Counted from the stretch's first letter, positions 19,384 to 28,424 are shown. The stretch is DNA of 64,000 nucleotides from Pelagihabitans pacificus (GCF_009371985.2 NZ_VIKU02000002.1:186001-250000), one strand, 5' to 3'. Numbers and translations: made by a program. The notes: generated by a model not told the origin, from the sequence alone.

Positions 19384-20217
19384 ATGAGGTATTTTATACT
19401 TATACTGTGTCTATTATTTTGTTTCTATGGTTGTGAAGACGTCATAGAGCCTGAGCTTTCAGAAACCTTAAGAAACATTGTAATAGACGGTCAAATCCAT
19501 ACATTTTATGGAGATGAATCGGGAATAACTAGAGTTTTTGTTCAAATTCAATATTCCAATCCTTATTTTGTAGAGAACATTGATTATGTTAATGATGCCG
19601 ATATAATACTTGTCAACCTTAATACAAATGATACATTATTATTCGATTCAAAAAATGTTTCCAACGGTTTGTACCGATTAAAGCAACCGCTGGCAGATTT
19701 CGATAAAATGGCGTCCTACGAACTTACAGTTCTTCATAAAAACCAAATATTCAGGGCTACTAATCACTGGCAACGAACGGTATCTATTGATACAATCGTG
19801 AACTTGGGACCAATAGCACTGGACGAATTTGATAGGGCCGAACTAAAGGTTTATTTTACGGATTTATCCGACAGGAAAGACTATTATTTGGCAACTGTGA
19901 CGTCCTACGAAGAACCTTTACTTTTCGATGATCGTTTCTTTAATGGAAATCAGTTCAGTTTTTCAATCTATCCTGTAAGGAAGAACTCTTCAAAAGATAC
20001 GCTTAGCGGTGCTGTTATTCTCCAAGGAGTAGACCCCTCCTACTTTACCTACTGGGACATATTACTGGAACTAGGCAATCCTGCAATATCCGGACCTTTT
20101 GCCACCCCTCGCCCGAATAGTTATGGTAATTTTATAAATGTTTCAGATAAGACGAATCCCCCTTTTGGATATTTTGCTATTTCAGAAATAGACCGGTATA
20201 CCTTTAACTTTCAATAG
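19384..20217 (+). CDS. DUF4249 lipoprotein (second of two, divergent copy)
   Basis: This 277-residue lipoprotein has its lipobox Cys at 17, again followed by EDVIE, and the same closing pattern 'GPFATPRPNSYGNFINV' and 'FGYFAISE'. It is therefore a diverged relative of the preceding protein. I start it at ATG 19384 rather than the in-frame ATG 19372, because the signal peptide begins there. The gene looks visibly more AT-rich than its neighbours (many AAT, ATT and TTA codons), which suggests a different origin or relaxed constraint. It probably belongs to the same transport unit. Confidence 0.8.
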   Translation: MRYFILILCLLFCFYGCEDVIEPELSETLRNIVIDGQIHTFYGDESGITRVFVQIQYSNPYFVENIDYVNDADIILVNLNTNDTLLFDSKNVSNGLYRLKQPLADFDKMASYELTVLHKNQIFRATNHWQRTVSIDTIVNLGPIALDEFDRAELKVYFTDLSDRKDYYLATVTSYEEPLLFDDRFFNGNQFSFSIYPVRKNSSKDTLSGAVILQGVDPSYFTYWDILLELGNPAISGPFATPRPNSYGNFINVSDKTNPPFGYFAISEIDRYTFNFQ

Positions 20218-20360
20218 TATTTCTACTTTTCATTTCATCAACTTGTATGCACCTATGAAGTACTATGCCTTATCATTGTGTATTCTGAAACATCACGATC
20301 ACGGTTTAGCATTTTTCAATCCCATGTTTAAAATTCGACCTAAAAGTTGAATCCAAACTC

Positions 20361-20391
20361 TTGATGATATTAAGGGCATTCGCTACTTTTG
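20361..20391 (+). promoter_or_regulatory. promoter of the DUF6095 gene
   Basis: TTG (20361-20363), a 20-bp spacer and TACTTTTG (20384-20391) match the Bacteroidota consensus. The leader to the ATG at 20412 would be about 15 bases. Confidence 0.65.
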
Positions 20392-20411
20392 AAAAATTTC
20401 TGAGGAACTTT

Positions 20412-20636
20412 ATGAAGACCAACAGGGAACTGCTTTTAAAAGGAATTAAATTTTTAGGCTATACCGTAGCCTTGATGTTTACTGCCCCTTTCACTATTTA
20501 CCAAGCCTTCAAAAATGACGGACATCCGCTTTATTTGCCAGTACTGATCTTGGGTTTTATCCTTGCCGTCGGAGCCATATTTATGGGATTCCGAAGCATA
20601 AAAACGATTATGGACGCGTTTTTTGGCAAAAAATAA
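20412..20636 (+). CDS. small membrane protein, DUF6095 family
   Basis: This 74-residue protein has two predicted transmembrane helices (about 12-32, 'GYTVALMFTAPFTIYQAF', and about 40-60, 'LPVLILGFILAVGAIFMGF') and a basic C-terminus. It matches the small flavobacterial DUF6095 family, whose function is unknown. I place the start at ATG 20412, just after the promoter. The in-frame ATG at 20361 lies inside the -33 region and would add a non-hydrophobic, non-conserved stretch. Confidence 0.8.
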   Translation: MKTNRELLLKGIKFLGYTVALMFTAPFTIYQAFKNDGHPLYLPVLILGFILAVGAIFMGFRSIKTIMDAFFGKK

Positions 20637-20649
20637 GAACTACAGTAAC

Positions 20650-20663
20650 AGGGCATCGGCCCT
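20650..20663. terminator. small hairpin between convergent genes
   Basis: AGGGC-ATCG-GCCCT lies between the DUF6095 gene and the convergent DUF4294 gene. It lacks a T-run on either side, so it is weak at best. Confidence 0.3.
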
Positions 20664-20689
20664 ATACGAATGCCATCTTTCCTTTTTCT

Positions 20690-21382
20690 TTACTTATCGG
20701 TATTTTTTTTGACTTTGGTACCCCATTTGTCCGTAAGGGTGGCGTAATCATAATCCAAGACCGACTCCTGTCGTTGGAGGCGATTGGCTGCGAAAGCGCG
20801 TTGCAGGATGTCTTCGATGAGATAGTCTTCCTGTACCTGGTCTGGATGAAATTCTTCCTTGATGCTGATGCTGAACATTTTGGCGGTCGTATTGTACCAA
20901 AACGCCCTCCATCCACTTCTGAGCTCCTTTACCAAATCAAAGGCCGTACTCCCGGTCTGGCGGTGAATGAGTTTCACTAGAATCTGTCCCTCGGTCCTAG
21001 TCAGTTTTTTCAATTCCGCGGAAAACTCCTCTTCGATGTATTTTTGGACTTTTTTAGTATATCTTTTTCGATGGCGTCTCTTTTTGATCTTATCGATACT
21101 ATCATTCAATTCTACCAACCGCTCCGCGGCCATTTTTGCATACGGATACACCTTGATCGTTTTTCGACGAAGAATGTAATACCGAAGTTTGGACTGGTAA
21201 TCATCGAATTTAAGTTTTCCGAAAACATATACTTCCGGCAAATCAATGGCGCTTCTTAGGATAGAGTCACCTTCAATGATTATCATTTTTTCGGCTATCG
21301 AATCGATCGGTTCTTCCTTCACTTGGGACCAACCCATTAGGCCGAACAATACGAATACTATAAATATCGGTTGTTTTGTCAT
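20690..21382 (-). CDS. DUF4294 domain protein, exported
   Basis: This 230-residue product has a short signal peptide (residues about 4-19) and a charged helical domain. The core 'YYILRRKTIKVYPYAKMAAERLVELND' is typical of DUF4294, which I know only from Bacteroidota and without a known role. 'LIHRQTGSTAFDLVKELRSGWRAFWYN' is also conserved. I choose ATG 21382 over the in-frame codon at 21430, because the signal peptide starts there and a -7 box lies at 21409-21416. It is divergent from the M42 peptidase gene. Confidence 0.82.
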   Translation of the reverse strand: MTKQPIFIVFVLFGLMGWSQVKEEPIDSIAEKMIIIEGDSILRSAIDLPEVYVFGKLKFDDYQSKLRYYILRRKTIKVYPYAKMAAERLVELNDSIDKIKKRRHRKRYTKKVQKYIEEEFSAELKKLTRTEGQILVKLIHRQTGSTAFDLVKELRSGWRAFWYNTTAKMFSISIKEEFHPDQVQEDYLIEDILQRAFAANRLQRQESVLDYDYATLTDKWGTKVKKNTDK

Positions 21383-21408
21383 CTTATCGCTGAAAGCAAA
21401 AGCCTTGC

Positions 21409-21416
21409 CAAAATTA
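21409..21416 (-). promoter_or_regulatory. Bacteroidota -7 box for the DUF4294 gene
   Basis: TAATTTTG on the minus strand lies 27 bases before the ATG at 21382. This supports the shorter start. Confidence 0.5.
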
Positions 21417-21460
21417 ACGATTAATAACAAGGCTTATTATTAAAGATTAGTGAATATTGC

Positions 21461-21468
21461 TAAGTTTG
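21461..21468 (+). promoter_or_regulatory. Bacteroidota -7 box for the M42 peptidase gene
   Basis: TAAGTTTG matches TAnnTTTG and lies 18 bases before the ATG at 21487. No clear -33 TTG. Confidence 0.5.
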
Positions 21469-21486
21469 TAGCTAAAATTTGAATAA

Positions 21487-22575
21487 ATGGCCGACAAGAA
21501 GATTCTTACCAAAAAATCACTTGATTTCTTTGAAAAATATTTGAACAACGCCTCCCCGACCGGATATGAGTGGGAAGGGCAGAAACTGTGGATGAACTAC
21601 CTCAAGCCCTACGTGGATACCTTTATCACGGACACCTATGGTACAGCGGTAGGGGTCATTAATCCAGACGCGGCATACAAGGTGGTCATAGAAGGGCATT
21701 CGGATGAAATTTCATGGTATGTGAACTATATCACCGATAACGGACTGCTTTATGTCATTCGAAACGGTGGAAGCGATCATCAAATCGCACCTTCAAAGTG
21801 GGTGAATATCCATACCAAAAAGGGATTGGTAAAAGGAGTGTTCGGCTGGCCGGCGATACATACCCGAAAAAATGATAAAGAGGAGCCGCCGAAACTAAAT
21901 AATATCTTTATCGATATAGGGGCCAAGGACAAAGAAGAGGTAGAAAAAATGGGGGTGCATGTCGGTTGTGTAATTACCTACCCGGATGAATTTCAGATCC
22001 TAAACGAAGACAAGTTTGTATGCCGTGCCATCGACAATCGCGCTGGGGGTTTCATGGTCGCTCAAGTAGCCAGATTGCTGCATGAGAACAAAAAGAAACT
22101 TCCTTTCGGATTGTACGTCACCAACTCCGTCCAGGAAGAAATCGGACTCCGGGGCGCCGAAATGATCACCCAGACTATCAAACCTAACGTAGCCATAATC
22201 ACCGATGTGTGCCATGACACCACCACCCCGATGATAGAGAAAAAAGTGCAAGGGCACACCGAAATTGGTGCCGGTCCCGTAATTTCCTATGCGCCTGCGG
22301 TGCAGAACAAACTTCGCGAACGCATTTTGGAGACCGCCGAGACAAAGAAAATCCCGTTTCAACGCATGGCAGCCTCCAGGTCCACAGGTACGGATACGGA
22401 TGCATTTGCATACAGCAACGGTGGGGTAGCATCGGCCCTGATTTCTCTGCCATTGCGGTATATGCATACCACGGTAGAAATAGTTCATAGGGATGACGTG
22501 GAGAACGTGATCCGATTGATTTATGAGACCTTGCTGACCATACAATCCGGGGAGACGTTCAGCTATTTCGACTAA
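21487..22575 (+). CDS. M42 family metallo-aminopeptidase
   Basis: This is a 362-residue cytoplasmic zinc/cobalt aminopeptidase of the M42 (TET/FrvX/PepA-like) group. The metal ligands and catalytic residues lie in 'VIEGHSDEISWYV' (His, Asp), 'CRAIDNRAGGFMVAQV' (bridging Asp), 'NSVQEEIGLRGAE' (catalytic Glu pair), 'IITDVCHDTT' (Asp) and 'RYMHTTVEIVHRDD' (final His). Such enzymes assemble into dodecameric tetrahedra that finish peptide degradation. The length is as expected. Confidence 0.93.
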   Translation: MADKKILTKKSLDFFEKYLNNASPTGYEWEGQKLWMNYLKPYVDTFITDTYGTAVGVINPDAAYKVVIEGHSDEISWYVNYITDNGLLYVIRNGGSDHQIAPSKWVNIHTKKGLVKGVFGWPAIHTRKNDKEEPPKLNNIFIDIGAKDKEEVEKMGVHVGCVITYPDEFQILNEDKFVCRAIDNRAGGFMVAQVARLLHENKKKLPFGLYVTNSVQEEIGLRGAEMITQTIKPNVAIITDVCHDTTTPMIEKKVQGHTEIGAGPVISYAPAVQNKLRERILETAETKKIPFQRMAASRSTGTDTDAFAYSNGGVASALISLPLRYMHTTVEIVHRDDVENVIRLIYETLLTIQSGETFSYFD

Positions 22576-22623
22576 AGTCGATTCAGGGCCCTCCCCAAAC
22601 AGGATGGTTTTTCTTTTTAAGCT

Positions 22624-23172
22624 ATGGATGAGCTGATTGATATTTTGGATTCCGAAGGCAACCCAACCGGGGAAACCACTATGAAGTCCGTCGCACACCG
22701 AGAGGGACTTTACCACCCTACCGTGCATGTATGGTTCTATACTAAAAATGGAAAAGTGCTGCTGCAACAACGGGGGAAAAACAAGGAAACCCATCCACTG
22801 CTTTGGGATGTTTCGGTAGCGGGGCATGTTGGGGCGGGAGAGGAAATCGAAGAATCCGCGATACGTGAAGTCGCCGAAGAAATTGGGCTTTCCATACACA
22901 GGAACGATCTAGAAAAAATAGGGGTTTTCAAATCGGTTCACCGACATAGTGAACAAATGATCGACCGTGAATTTCATCACACCTTTTTATGCGAACTCAG
23001 CGTACCCTTGTCCACCTTAAAAAAGCAAGACAGTGAGGTGGAAACTTTGGAGCTGTTTTCCTTGTTACAATTCTCGGAGGAAACCTGGGGCTTGGCCAAT
23101 GTACAACGCTATGTTCCACACGGAAAGCCCTATTACAGTACGGTAATACAAGAAATCAAGAAACGCTTATGA
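22624..23172 (+). CDS. Nudix hydrolase (isopentenyl-diphosphate isomerase-like)
   Basis: This is a 182-residue Nudix protein. The Nudix box runs through about residues 70-92 and contains the essential REVAEEIG. The N-terminal half ('VAHREGLYHPTVHVWFYTKNG') is the pattern of IPP-isomerase-like and YfcD-like Nudix proteins, so the true substrate is open. The gene begins 48 bases after the peptidase stop and is likely co-transcribed. Its last six bases overlap the convergent hisS stop. Confidence 0.88.
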   Translation: MDELIDILDSEGNPTGETTMKSVAHREGLYHPTVHVWFYTKNGKVLLQQRGKNKETHPLLWDVSVAGHVGAGEEIEESAIREVAEEIGLSIHRNDLEKIGVFKSVHRHSEQMIDREFHHTFLCELSVPLSTLKKQDSEVETLELFSLLQFSEETWGLANVQRYVPHGKPYYSTVIQEIKKRL

Positions 23173-24543
23173 TTTAATTGACAAATTGCCCACCTCTTTT
23201 TGCGGTTTGATTTCCTGTTGCCCCGTTCGCATGTCTTTGAGGACAAAAGTACCCTCTTCCATTTCTTTCTCCCCGAGCAAAATTACATAGGGTACCTGTC
23301 GTTTATCCGCATATTTCAATTGCTTTTGGATTTTCGCAGCTTCAGGATATACTTCGCACAACACACCTGATTTCCGAAGTTTGGTAGCCATTTTGAATGC
23401 TGTCAATGCTTCTTTCTCACCAAAATTTAAGAAAAGAAGCTCTAGTGAGCGGTCTATCCCGGAAGGAAACAGCCCCAGTTCTTCCATCACCAAATAAATA
23501 CGATCTAATCCAAAAGAGATGCCAACCCCACTGACATTCTGAAGCCCAAAGATTCCGGTAAGGTCGTCATAACGGCCACCACCGCCGATAGAACCCATTT
23601 GTACGTGTTCCGGGGCCGCTACCTCGAAGATGGCTCCAGTGTAATAATCGAGTCCGCGGGCCAGTGTTACATCGATGGCCAACTGGGCCGATTGTAAACC
23701 GATTTCTTCAAGTGTATTTAAAATGAACCCCAATTCATCCACTCCTTTACTGCCCGCTTCCGTAACCGAAAGCATATTTCGCAAAACTTCCAGTTGTTCC
23801 GAGTTACTCCCCGAAAGCGAAAATAACGGATTGGCCTTTTCGATCGCTGCTTCGGGAATACCCTTTGACAACATTTCGTTTTTAACGCCTCCCTCCCCTA
23901 TTTTATCCAGCTTATCCAAGGCTACCGTAAAGGGCACCAAGTGATTCCCCGCTCCGATAACCTCGGCGATGCCGGCCAGTATCTTTCGGTTGTTAAGTTT
24001 TATCGTTATTCCGTGCAAACCCAAACTTGTAAATACGGCATCGTACAACTGTACCAATTCGACTTCCTGTAACAAGGAATTGGAGCCCACCACATCGGCA
24101 TCACATTGGTAAAACTCCCTGAAACGCCCTCTTTGAGGGCGGTCTGCACGCCATACCGGTTGAATCTGATACCGTTTAAAAGGGAAATCAATCTCATTCT
24201 GGTGCATGACCACGTATCGGGCAAAGGGTACGGTCAAGTCGTAACGGAGTGCCTTCTCCGAAATTTTAGGGGCTATCGACGCGGAATTCTTGGAGCTATA
24301 GGTAACATCATCAACTTTGTCAATAAAATCCCCCGAGTTCAATATTCTAAAAATCAAACGATCTCCTTCGTCCCCATATTTGCCCAACAGCGTTTCCGAG
24401 TTTTCGAAAGCCGGCGTTTCGATAGGTTGAAAACCAAACGTTCGAAAGTGCTTCCTTACGATATCGAAAATATAGTTTCGCTTGCTGACTTCGGAAGGGG
24501 AAAAATCCCTGGTGCCTTTGGGAATACTCGGTTTTCGTGCCAT
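23167..24543 (-). CDS. hisS: histidyl-tRNA synthetase
   Basis: This class II aminoacyl-tRNA synthetase charges tRNA-His. The 458-residue protein has motif 1 near the N-terminus ('KGTRDFSPSE'), motif 2 ('RYQIQPVWRADRPQRGRF', 'FYQCDADVVG'), the histidine-binding 'LARGLDYYTGAIFE' and motif 3 ('GVGISFGLDRI'), then the C-terminal anticodon-binding domain ('YVILLGEKEMEEG'). The length matches the bacterial form. It converges on and overlaps the Nudix gene by six bases, with no terminator between them. Confidence 0.98.
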   Translation of the reverse strand: MARKPSIPKGTRDFSPSEVSKRNYIFDIVRKHFRTFGFQPIETPAFENSETLLGKYGDEGDRLIFRILNSGDFIDKVDDVTYSSKNSASIAPKISEKALRYDLTVPFARYVVMHQNEIDFPFKRYQIQPVWRADRPQRGRFREFYQCDADVVGSNSLLQEVELVQLYDAVFTSLGLHGITIKLNNRKILAGIAEVIGAGNHLVPFTVALDKLDKIGEGGVKNEMLSKGIPEAAIEKANPLFSLSGSNSEQLEVLRNMLSVTEAGSKGVDELGFILNTLEEIGLQSAQLAIDVTLARGLDYYTGAIFEVAAPEHVQMGSIGGGGRYDDLTGIFGLQNVSGVGISFGLDRIYLVMEELGLFPSGIDRSLELLFLNFGEKEALTAFKMATKLRKSGVLCEVYPEAAKIQKQLKYADKRQVPYVILLGEKEMEEGTFVLKDMRTGQQEIKPQKEVGNLSIKS

Positions 24544-24648
24544 TATTGGTTTACTTCTGATGAACGTCCCTATAAATTCCTTCAGGTTGAAATTTAGGGG
24601 TTGTTTTAAGCTTTAGGTAGTGTTGCCTGCAAATATCGACTTATCCGA

Positions 24649-25110
24649 TCACTTTTTCAAACCACTGGTATAAATCACCCTTGGTGATGACCGCTCCCTG
24701 TTGTATAAGCCCGAATTTATCGAGGTTTTTATCTTCGGAGTAGGCTTTGGAGGCAACAAGGTATTCCACAAAATCGGATTGCCAGTTTTTTTAAACCAGC
24801 CAAAACCTGTTTTGGTGGTCAGATCGATATCGGGGTTCATGACCTTTACCGAAATGAGCTTCATTTCCTTTTCGGCACAGTCAAAGAGGTGCATGTGCCG
24901 GGCCGAAATATTTTCCAAATAGATAACCTTTGAAAGTACCCCTTCCCAAATCAGGTCGCTAAATACATCCAGTTCCTGTTCGGCGACTTCGGGCTTTGTC
25001 TCCTTAATTTCCCGCCATTCGCTGGCGGTAATCGATTGTGTTGCCAAAAAGTTGATGAACTCCGGGTGCAGTTCCTCCAACTGTTGTTTGGTAAGCCTTG
25101 AGTATTTCAT
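24649..25110 (-). CDS. DUF6495 family protein
   Basis: This 153-residue soluble protein opens with 'MKYSRLTKQQLEELHPEFI' and 'ATQSITASEWREIKE'. I recognise it as the flavobacterial DUF6495 family, with no known function. I choose ATG 25110, because the alternative upstream codon at 25143 lies inside the terminator hairpin of the preceding gene. The -7 box at 25115-25122 leaves almost no leader. Confidence 0.8.
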   Translation of the reverse strand: MKYSRLTKQQLEELHPEFINFLATQSITASEWREIKETKPEVAEQELDVFSDLIWEGVLSKVIYLENISARHMHLFDCAEKEMKLISVKVMNPDIDLTTKTGFGWFKKTGNPILWNTLLPPKPTPKIKTSINSGLYNRERSSPRVIYTSGLKK

Positions 25111-25149
25111 TTTGCAAAAATAAAAAGGCCGTGCGACATGCACGGCCTT
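25111..25149 (-). terminator. terminator of the 1058-residue TonB receptor gene
   Basis: AAGGCCGTGC (25125-25134) and GCACGGCCTT (25140-25149) form a perfect 10-bp stem with a five-base loop. On the minus strand TTTTTATTTTTG follows, so the T-tail merges with the next gene's -7 box. Confidence 0.9.
25115..25122 (-). promoter_or_regulatory. -7 box for the DUF6495 gene, inside the terminator tail
   Basis: TATTTTTG (minus strand) ends four bases before the ATG at 25110. Initiation a few bases further on would give a leaderless mRNA. Confidence 0.55.
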
Positions 25150-25173
25150 AAAAATGTTTTAAACCATGAATTT

Positions 25174-28100
25174 CTAGTTAAAAATGTAACGCACCCCTAT
25201 CTGGGCCCTCCATCTGGAAAGTGCACCAGTGTTAAAGGCGAACGTTTCCCTTCGGTTCGGGTCGAACGAATAGGTGGGTATGTTGTTCTCATCGACGGTG
25301 ACTCCCAGCACTTGATCGAAGGCCGGTTCTTGTACCAAGCCCCATTTGGAAGTGATCAGGTTGCCTGCATTCAAAATGTCCAAGCTTAATTGAAACTTGT
25401 TTTTATCGTTGATCTTTATGTCCTGAAGGATTTTTACGTCCCATCTTCCACGCCATGGTGCCAATGCACCGTAGCGCTCCGCATACTCTCCCCTTCGATC
25501 ATTTAGGTAATCGTCTTGCTGTATAAAGGCCTCAAAAGCCTCTGCCTGTCCGGGACCTTCAAAATTCATTTGCGATACCTCGCTTTGGGTCGGTATGTAT
25601 AACAAATCATTAATGCTAGAACCATCGTTGTTGATGTCACCACCATAAATGTAGTTATATCGTCCACTCTTGGCATATTCAAAGAAAGTAGAGATGGTAG
25701 TACCAGTTTTCTTGAATTCCTTGGAAAGCACCCCGATAAATCGATGTGTATCCCCATATCTGGAGAAAGAAAGCACGTCTGTGTTCGCATTGCCAACTAT
25801 GGCGTTTCCCGCAAAGGCATCCCCAGTGATCTCAGCATCTACAGAGTTCACTTCCTTGGCGTTGAGGAAACTATAGGCCAGTTGCGCATAAAGACCATTT
25901 TCCCAAGTTTTTTGTGCTTTCAGGGAAGCGTTGATAATTCGACCTTGATCCGAATTCGTGAAAACGTAGGCATTGGTGGGACCCCCAAAGATCTGTGCCT
26001 TATCCTCATTGGTATATACCGCCCTATTGTCGACTCCGTTCAATGTGGCAGACGGATTGTTCAAACCCCAGTTTTGTACGTGGGCTGCGTTGATATCCTT
26101 GGTATATGCTACATCTGCCGTGAGGATAACTCCGTTATCGAACCGTTTGTCCAAGCCCAGGTTGGTGCGCCATACCTGTGGCCATTGAAAATCGGGATCG
26201 ACCAATTGGTAAAAGAAGAAATCGACACCTTGTACCTGATTGCCCAACCATACAAAAGGAAAGCGTCCCGTAAAAAGTCCGGATCCACCTCTTATCTGGA
26301 GGGTCTTGTCTCCATTCATATCCCAATTGAAACCAACCCTCGGGGAAATCAACCAGTCGGTACTCGGTAATTGCTCTGAATCTAAAAAGATGCCTTCACC
26401 GGTATCCGGGTCAAAATACTCAATGGAAGGAATATACGTTCCGTTCGCCCCTCCCTTACGTTCAATATTCTCCCTGATTTTCTCAGCGGTATCGAAATAT
26501 AGGGGACGATCAAAGCGCACTCCATACGTTAGCTTAAAGTTCTCCGTGGCGTCCCACTGATCTTGTAGGTAAAACGACAATTGCCCTACATTGGTTTCCG
26601 CCAAGGCCCATCCTCCTGGGTTTCCGGTTCCGTTCGCCTCAAAGGAACGATTGGCCGCAATCGCCGTATCAAAGGCCTCCTGTAACTGACCCGAAGCGGC
26701 GAATTCCGGAAAATCGGTAATCGTCGTAGTCGGGAAGAAAACACCTTGGGCGCCGTAGGCCCCTAGATTAAAAGAGTTGTCGAATTGAAATTTCTCGAAT
26801 GAGAACCCTATCGTGTAGGTATGGTTCCCTTTGAAAATATTAAAATTGTCGGTAATCTGAAATACCTTTTGGTCCAAGCGGTTGTTGATCGAAAACGGTT
26901 CGTGTCCTGCAATGATGTAGCTCGACGAACCCGTAGCATCAAGGATTTGGATACTGGGGGCAGGGGTCGAGAAAGGATTTCTGAAATCGTCGAAATGGGT
27001 ATAGCCCACTTGCAGTTTGTTGGTCGCTTCGTCAGAAACCGTTGAGTTCAATTCCACTTGAACAGATTGGATATTGTTATTGATTTCATATCCAGCGTTT
27101 TCAAACTGTAAAGTCTGCGTATTCGGACCCCGGAAGGCGATTGCATTTCGATTGGCCGGCTTTCCCTTAGAAGCGTTCAAGAAGTTATAGATCAATGCCA
27201 AACGGTTTTTATCATTGATATTCCAATCGAGCTTGATAATTCCCTTGGTCGATTCTTGATCAAAATTAAAACCCTCAAATCTTCCCGGATTGTAGAAAAT
27301 GTCGTTTCCTTGCGCATTTTGACCGATAACTACCTGACGAAGCAGATTGTCTACCAATTCAAAGTCGGAGGCCAAAACCCGTGATTCATTAATGGCTCCG
27401 GTACCACGATTGGGTACAAACCCATCGGTACCCAGTTCGGTGAGCTCGTCCCTTTCAAAGTTCATGAAGAAAAAGAGCTTGTTCTTAACGATAGGGCCGC
27501 CGACACTAAACCCGTACTGTTTTTGTTCCAAACCGGTTTTAAAAACGTCGTCGCCATCGATTTTTCCGCCCGTAAGATCATCGTTTCTAAAAAACCCGTA
27601 GACGGTTCCATAGAATTCATTGGTACCGCTCTTGGTGACAGCATTGACCGAAGCACCCGTAAAACCGGCTTGGGTCACATCATAAGGAGCCGTGGTCACT
27701 TGAATCTGGTCGATAGCGTCGAGCGATATAGGCTGCGCGTTGGTCTGTCCCCCGGGTGTCGCGGCATCCAAGCCGAAAGGATTATTGAAAATAGCACCAT
27801 CCAAGGAGAAATTGTTGTACTGATCGTTTCGGCCTCCAAAAGAAAGGCCCGACGCTCCCGAAGATGCGGAGGGATCTAATCGGATAAAGTCGCTCGCCGA
27901 ACGTGATATGGTAGGTAAACGGGTAAGTTCCCTTCTTCCGACACTGGTCTCGGCTCCGGTGCGGTCGCTCCCAAAAGTACCCCCTTGGTCGGAAACCACC
28001 ACTACTTCGTCCAACACCTGACTTTCAGATACCAATTGCACATCTACATTAAACGTCTTTCCCAGTGTCAGGAAAACATCGTCCCGTGTTTGATTCCTGA

Positions 28101-28350
28101 AACCGACATAGGAAATAGTAATTTCGTAGGGACCGCCCACCCGAAGGTTCAATAAATTAAATCGGCCATCTTCGTTGGATATGGCTCCATATTTGGTTCC
28201 AGTCGGTGTATGCACAGCAACAATATTGGCACCGAACAGCGGTTCTCCCTGGTCATCGGAGACAGTTCCTTTAACATTAGCGGTAGTAGTCTGCGCATAG
28301 GATGCCAGACACATAAATGAGAAGACAATGAGGGGTAGAATTTTTTTCAT
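25174..28350 (-). CDS. large TonB-dependent receptor (OmpA-like/'Oar' type)
   Basis: This 1058-residue outer-membrane protein has a signal peptide (1-19, 'VFSFMCLASYAQ'), a carboxypeptidase-like regulatory domain (about 22-110, 'VKGTVSDDQGEPLFGANIV'), a plug domain ('FGSDRTGAETSVGRRELTRL', 'ITTAPYDVTQAGFTGASVN'-like) and a long barrel ending in 'RWRAQIGVRYIFN'. The size and the 'FGGRNDQYNNFSLDGA' segment fit the Oar-type receptors of Bacteroidota and myxobacteria, which may import peptides or proteins. I start at ATG 28350, because the in-frame start at 28395 lies in the terminator of the ribosomal operon. Confidence 0.92.
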   Translation of the reverse strand: MKKILPLIVFSFMCLASYAQTTTANVKGTVSDDQGEPLFGANIVAVHTPTGTKYGAISNEDGRFNLLNLRVGGPYEITISYVGFRNQTRDDVFLTLGKTFNVDVQLVSESQVLDEVVVVSDQGGTFGSDRTGAETSVGRRELTRLPTISRSASDFIRLDPSASSGASGLSFGGRNDQYNNFSLDGAIFNNPFGLDAATPGGQTNAQPISLDAIDQIQVTTAPYDVTQAGFTGASVNAVTKSGTNEFYGTVYGFFRNDDLTGGKIDGDDVFKTGLEQKQYGFSVGGPIVKNKLFFFMNFERDELTELGTDGFVPNRGTGAINESRVLASDFELVDNLLRQVVIGQNAQGNDIFYNPGRFEGFNFDQESTKGIIKLDWNINDKNRLALIYNFLNASKGKPANRNAIAFRGPNTQTLQFENAGYEINNNIQSVQVELNSTVSDEATNKLQVGYTHFDDFRNPFSTPAPSIQILDATGSSSYIIAGHEPFSINNRLDQKVFQITDNFNIFKGNHTYTIGFSFEKFQFDNSFNLGAYGAQGVFFPTTTITDFPEFAASGQLQEAFDTAIAANRSFEANGTGNPGGWALAETNVGQLSFYLQDQWDATENFKLTYGVRFDRPLYFDTAEKIRENIERKGGANGTYIPSIEYFDPDTGEGIFLDSEQLPSTDWLISPRVGFNWDMNGDKTLQIRGGSGLFTGRFPFVWLGNQVQGVDFFFYQLVDPDFQWPQVWRTNLGLDKRFDNGVILTADVAYTKDINAAHVQNWGLNNPSATLNGVDNRAVYTNEDKAQIFGGPTNAYVFTNSDQGRIINASLKAQKTWENGLYAQLAYSFLNAKEVNSVDAEITGDAFAGNAIVGNANTDVLSFSRYGDTHRFIGVLSKEFKKTGTTISTFFEYAKSGRYNYIYGGDINNDGSSINDLLYIPTQSEVSQMNFEGPGQAEAFEAFIQQDDYLNDRRGEYAERYGALAPWRGRWDVKILQDIKINDKNKFQLSLDILNAGNLITSKWGLVQEPAFDQVLGVTVDENNIPTYSFDPNRRETFAFNTGALSRWRAQIGVRYIFN

Positions 28351-28395
28351 ATGTTTCTTTTTGATCAGATGAATAACTAAGTGCAATGTAGCCAT

Positions 28396-28424
28396 AAAAA
28401 AAGAGCTATGCGCGCATAGCTCTT
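28396..28424 (-). terminator. terminator of the rpsF-rpsR-rplI operon
   Basis: AAGAGCTATG-CGCG-CATAGCTCTT is a perfect 10-bp stem (28401-28410 with 28415-28424), followed on the minus strand by a run of seven T. Confidence 0.93.

Noticed and set aside
22000-22899. 299-codon minus-strand open frame
   Set aside because: It lies opposite the well-supported M42 peptidase and Nudix genes, and its translation is rich in Cys, His, Gly and aromatic residues, as expected of an antisense shadow.
25744-26370. 208-codon plus-strand frame inside the TonB receptor gene
   Set aside because: Antisense to a continuous, recognisable receptor barrel, with no ribosome site or family resemblance.
28351-28395. 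longer N-terminus for the large TonB receptor
   Set aside because: The extra codons fall inside the T-tail and spacer of the ribosomal operon terminator, and the signal peptide starts at 28350.
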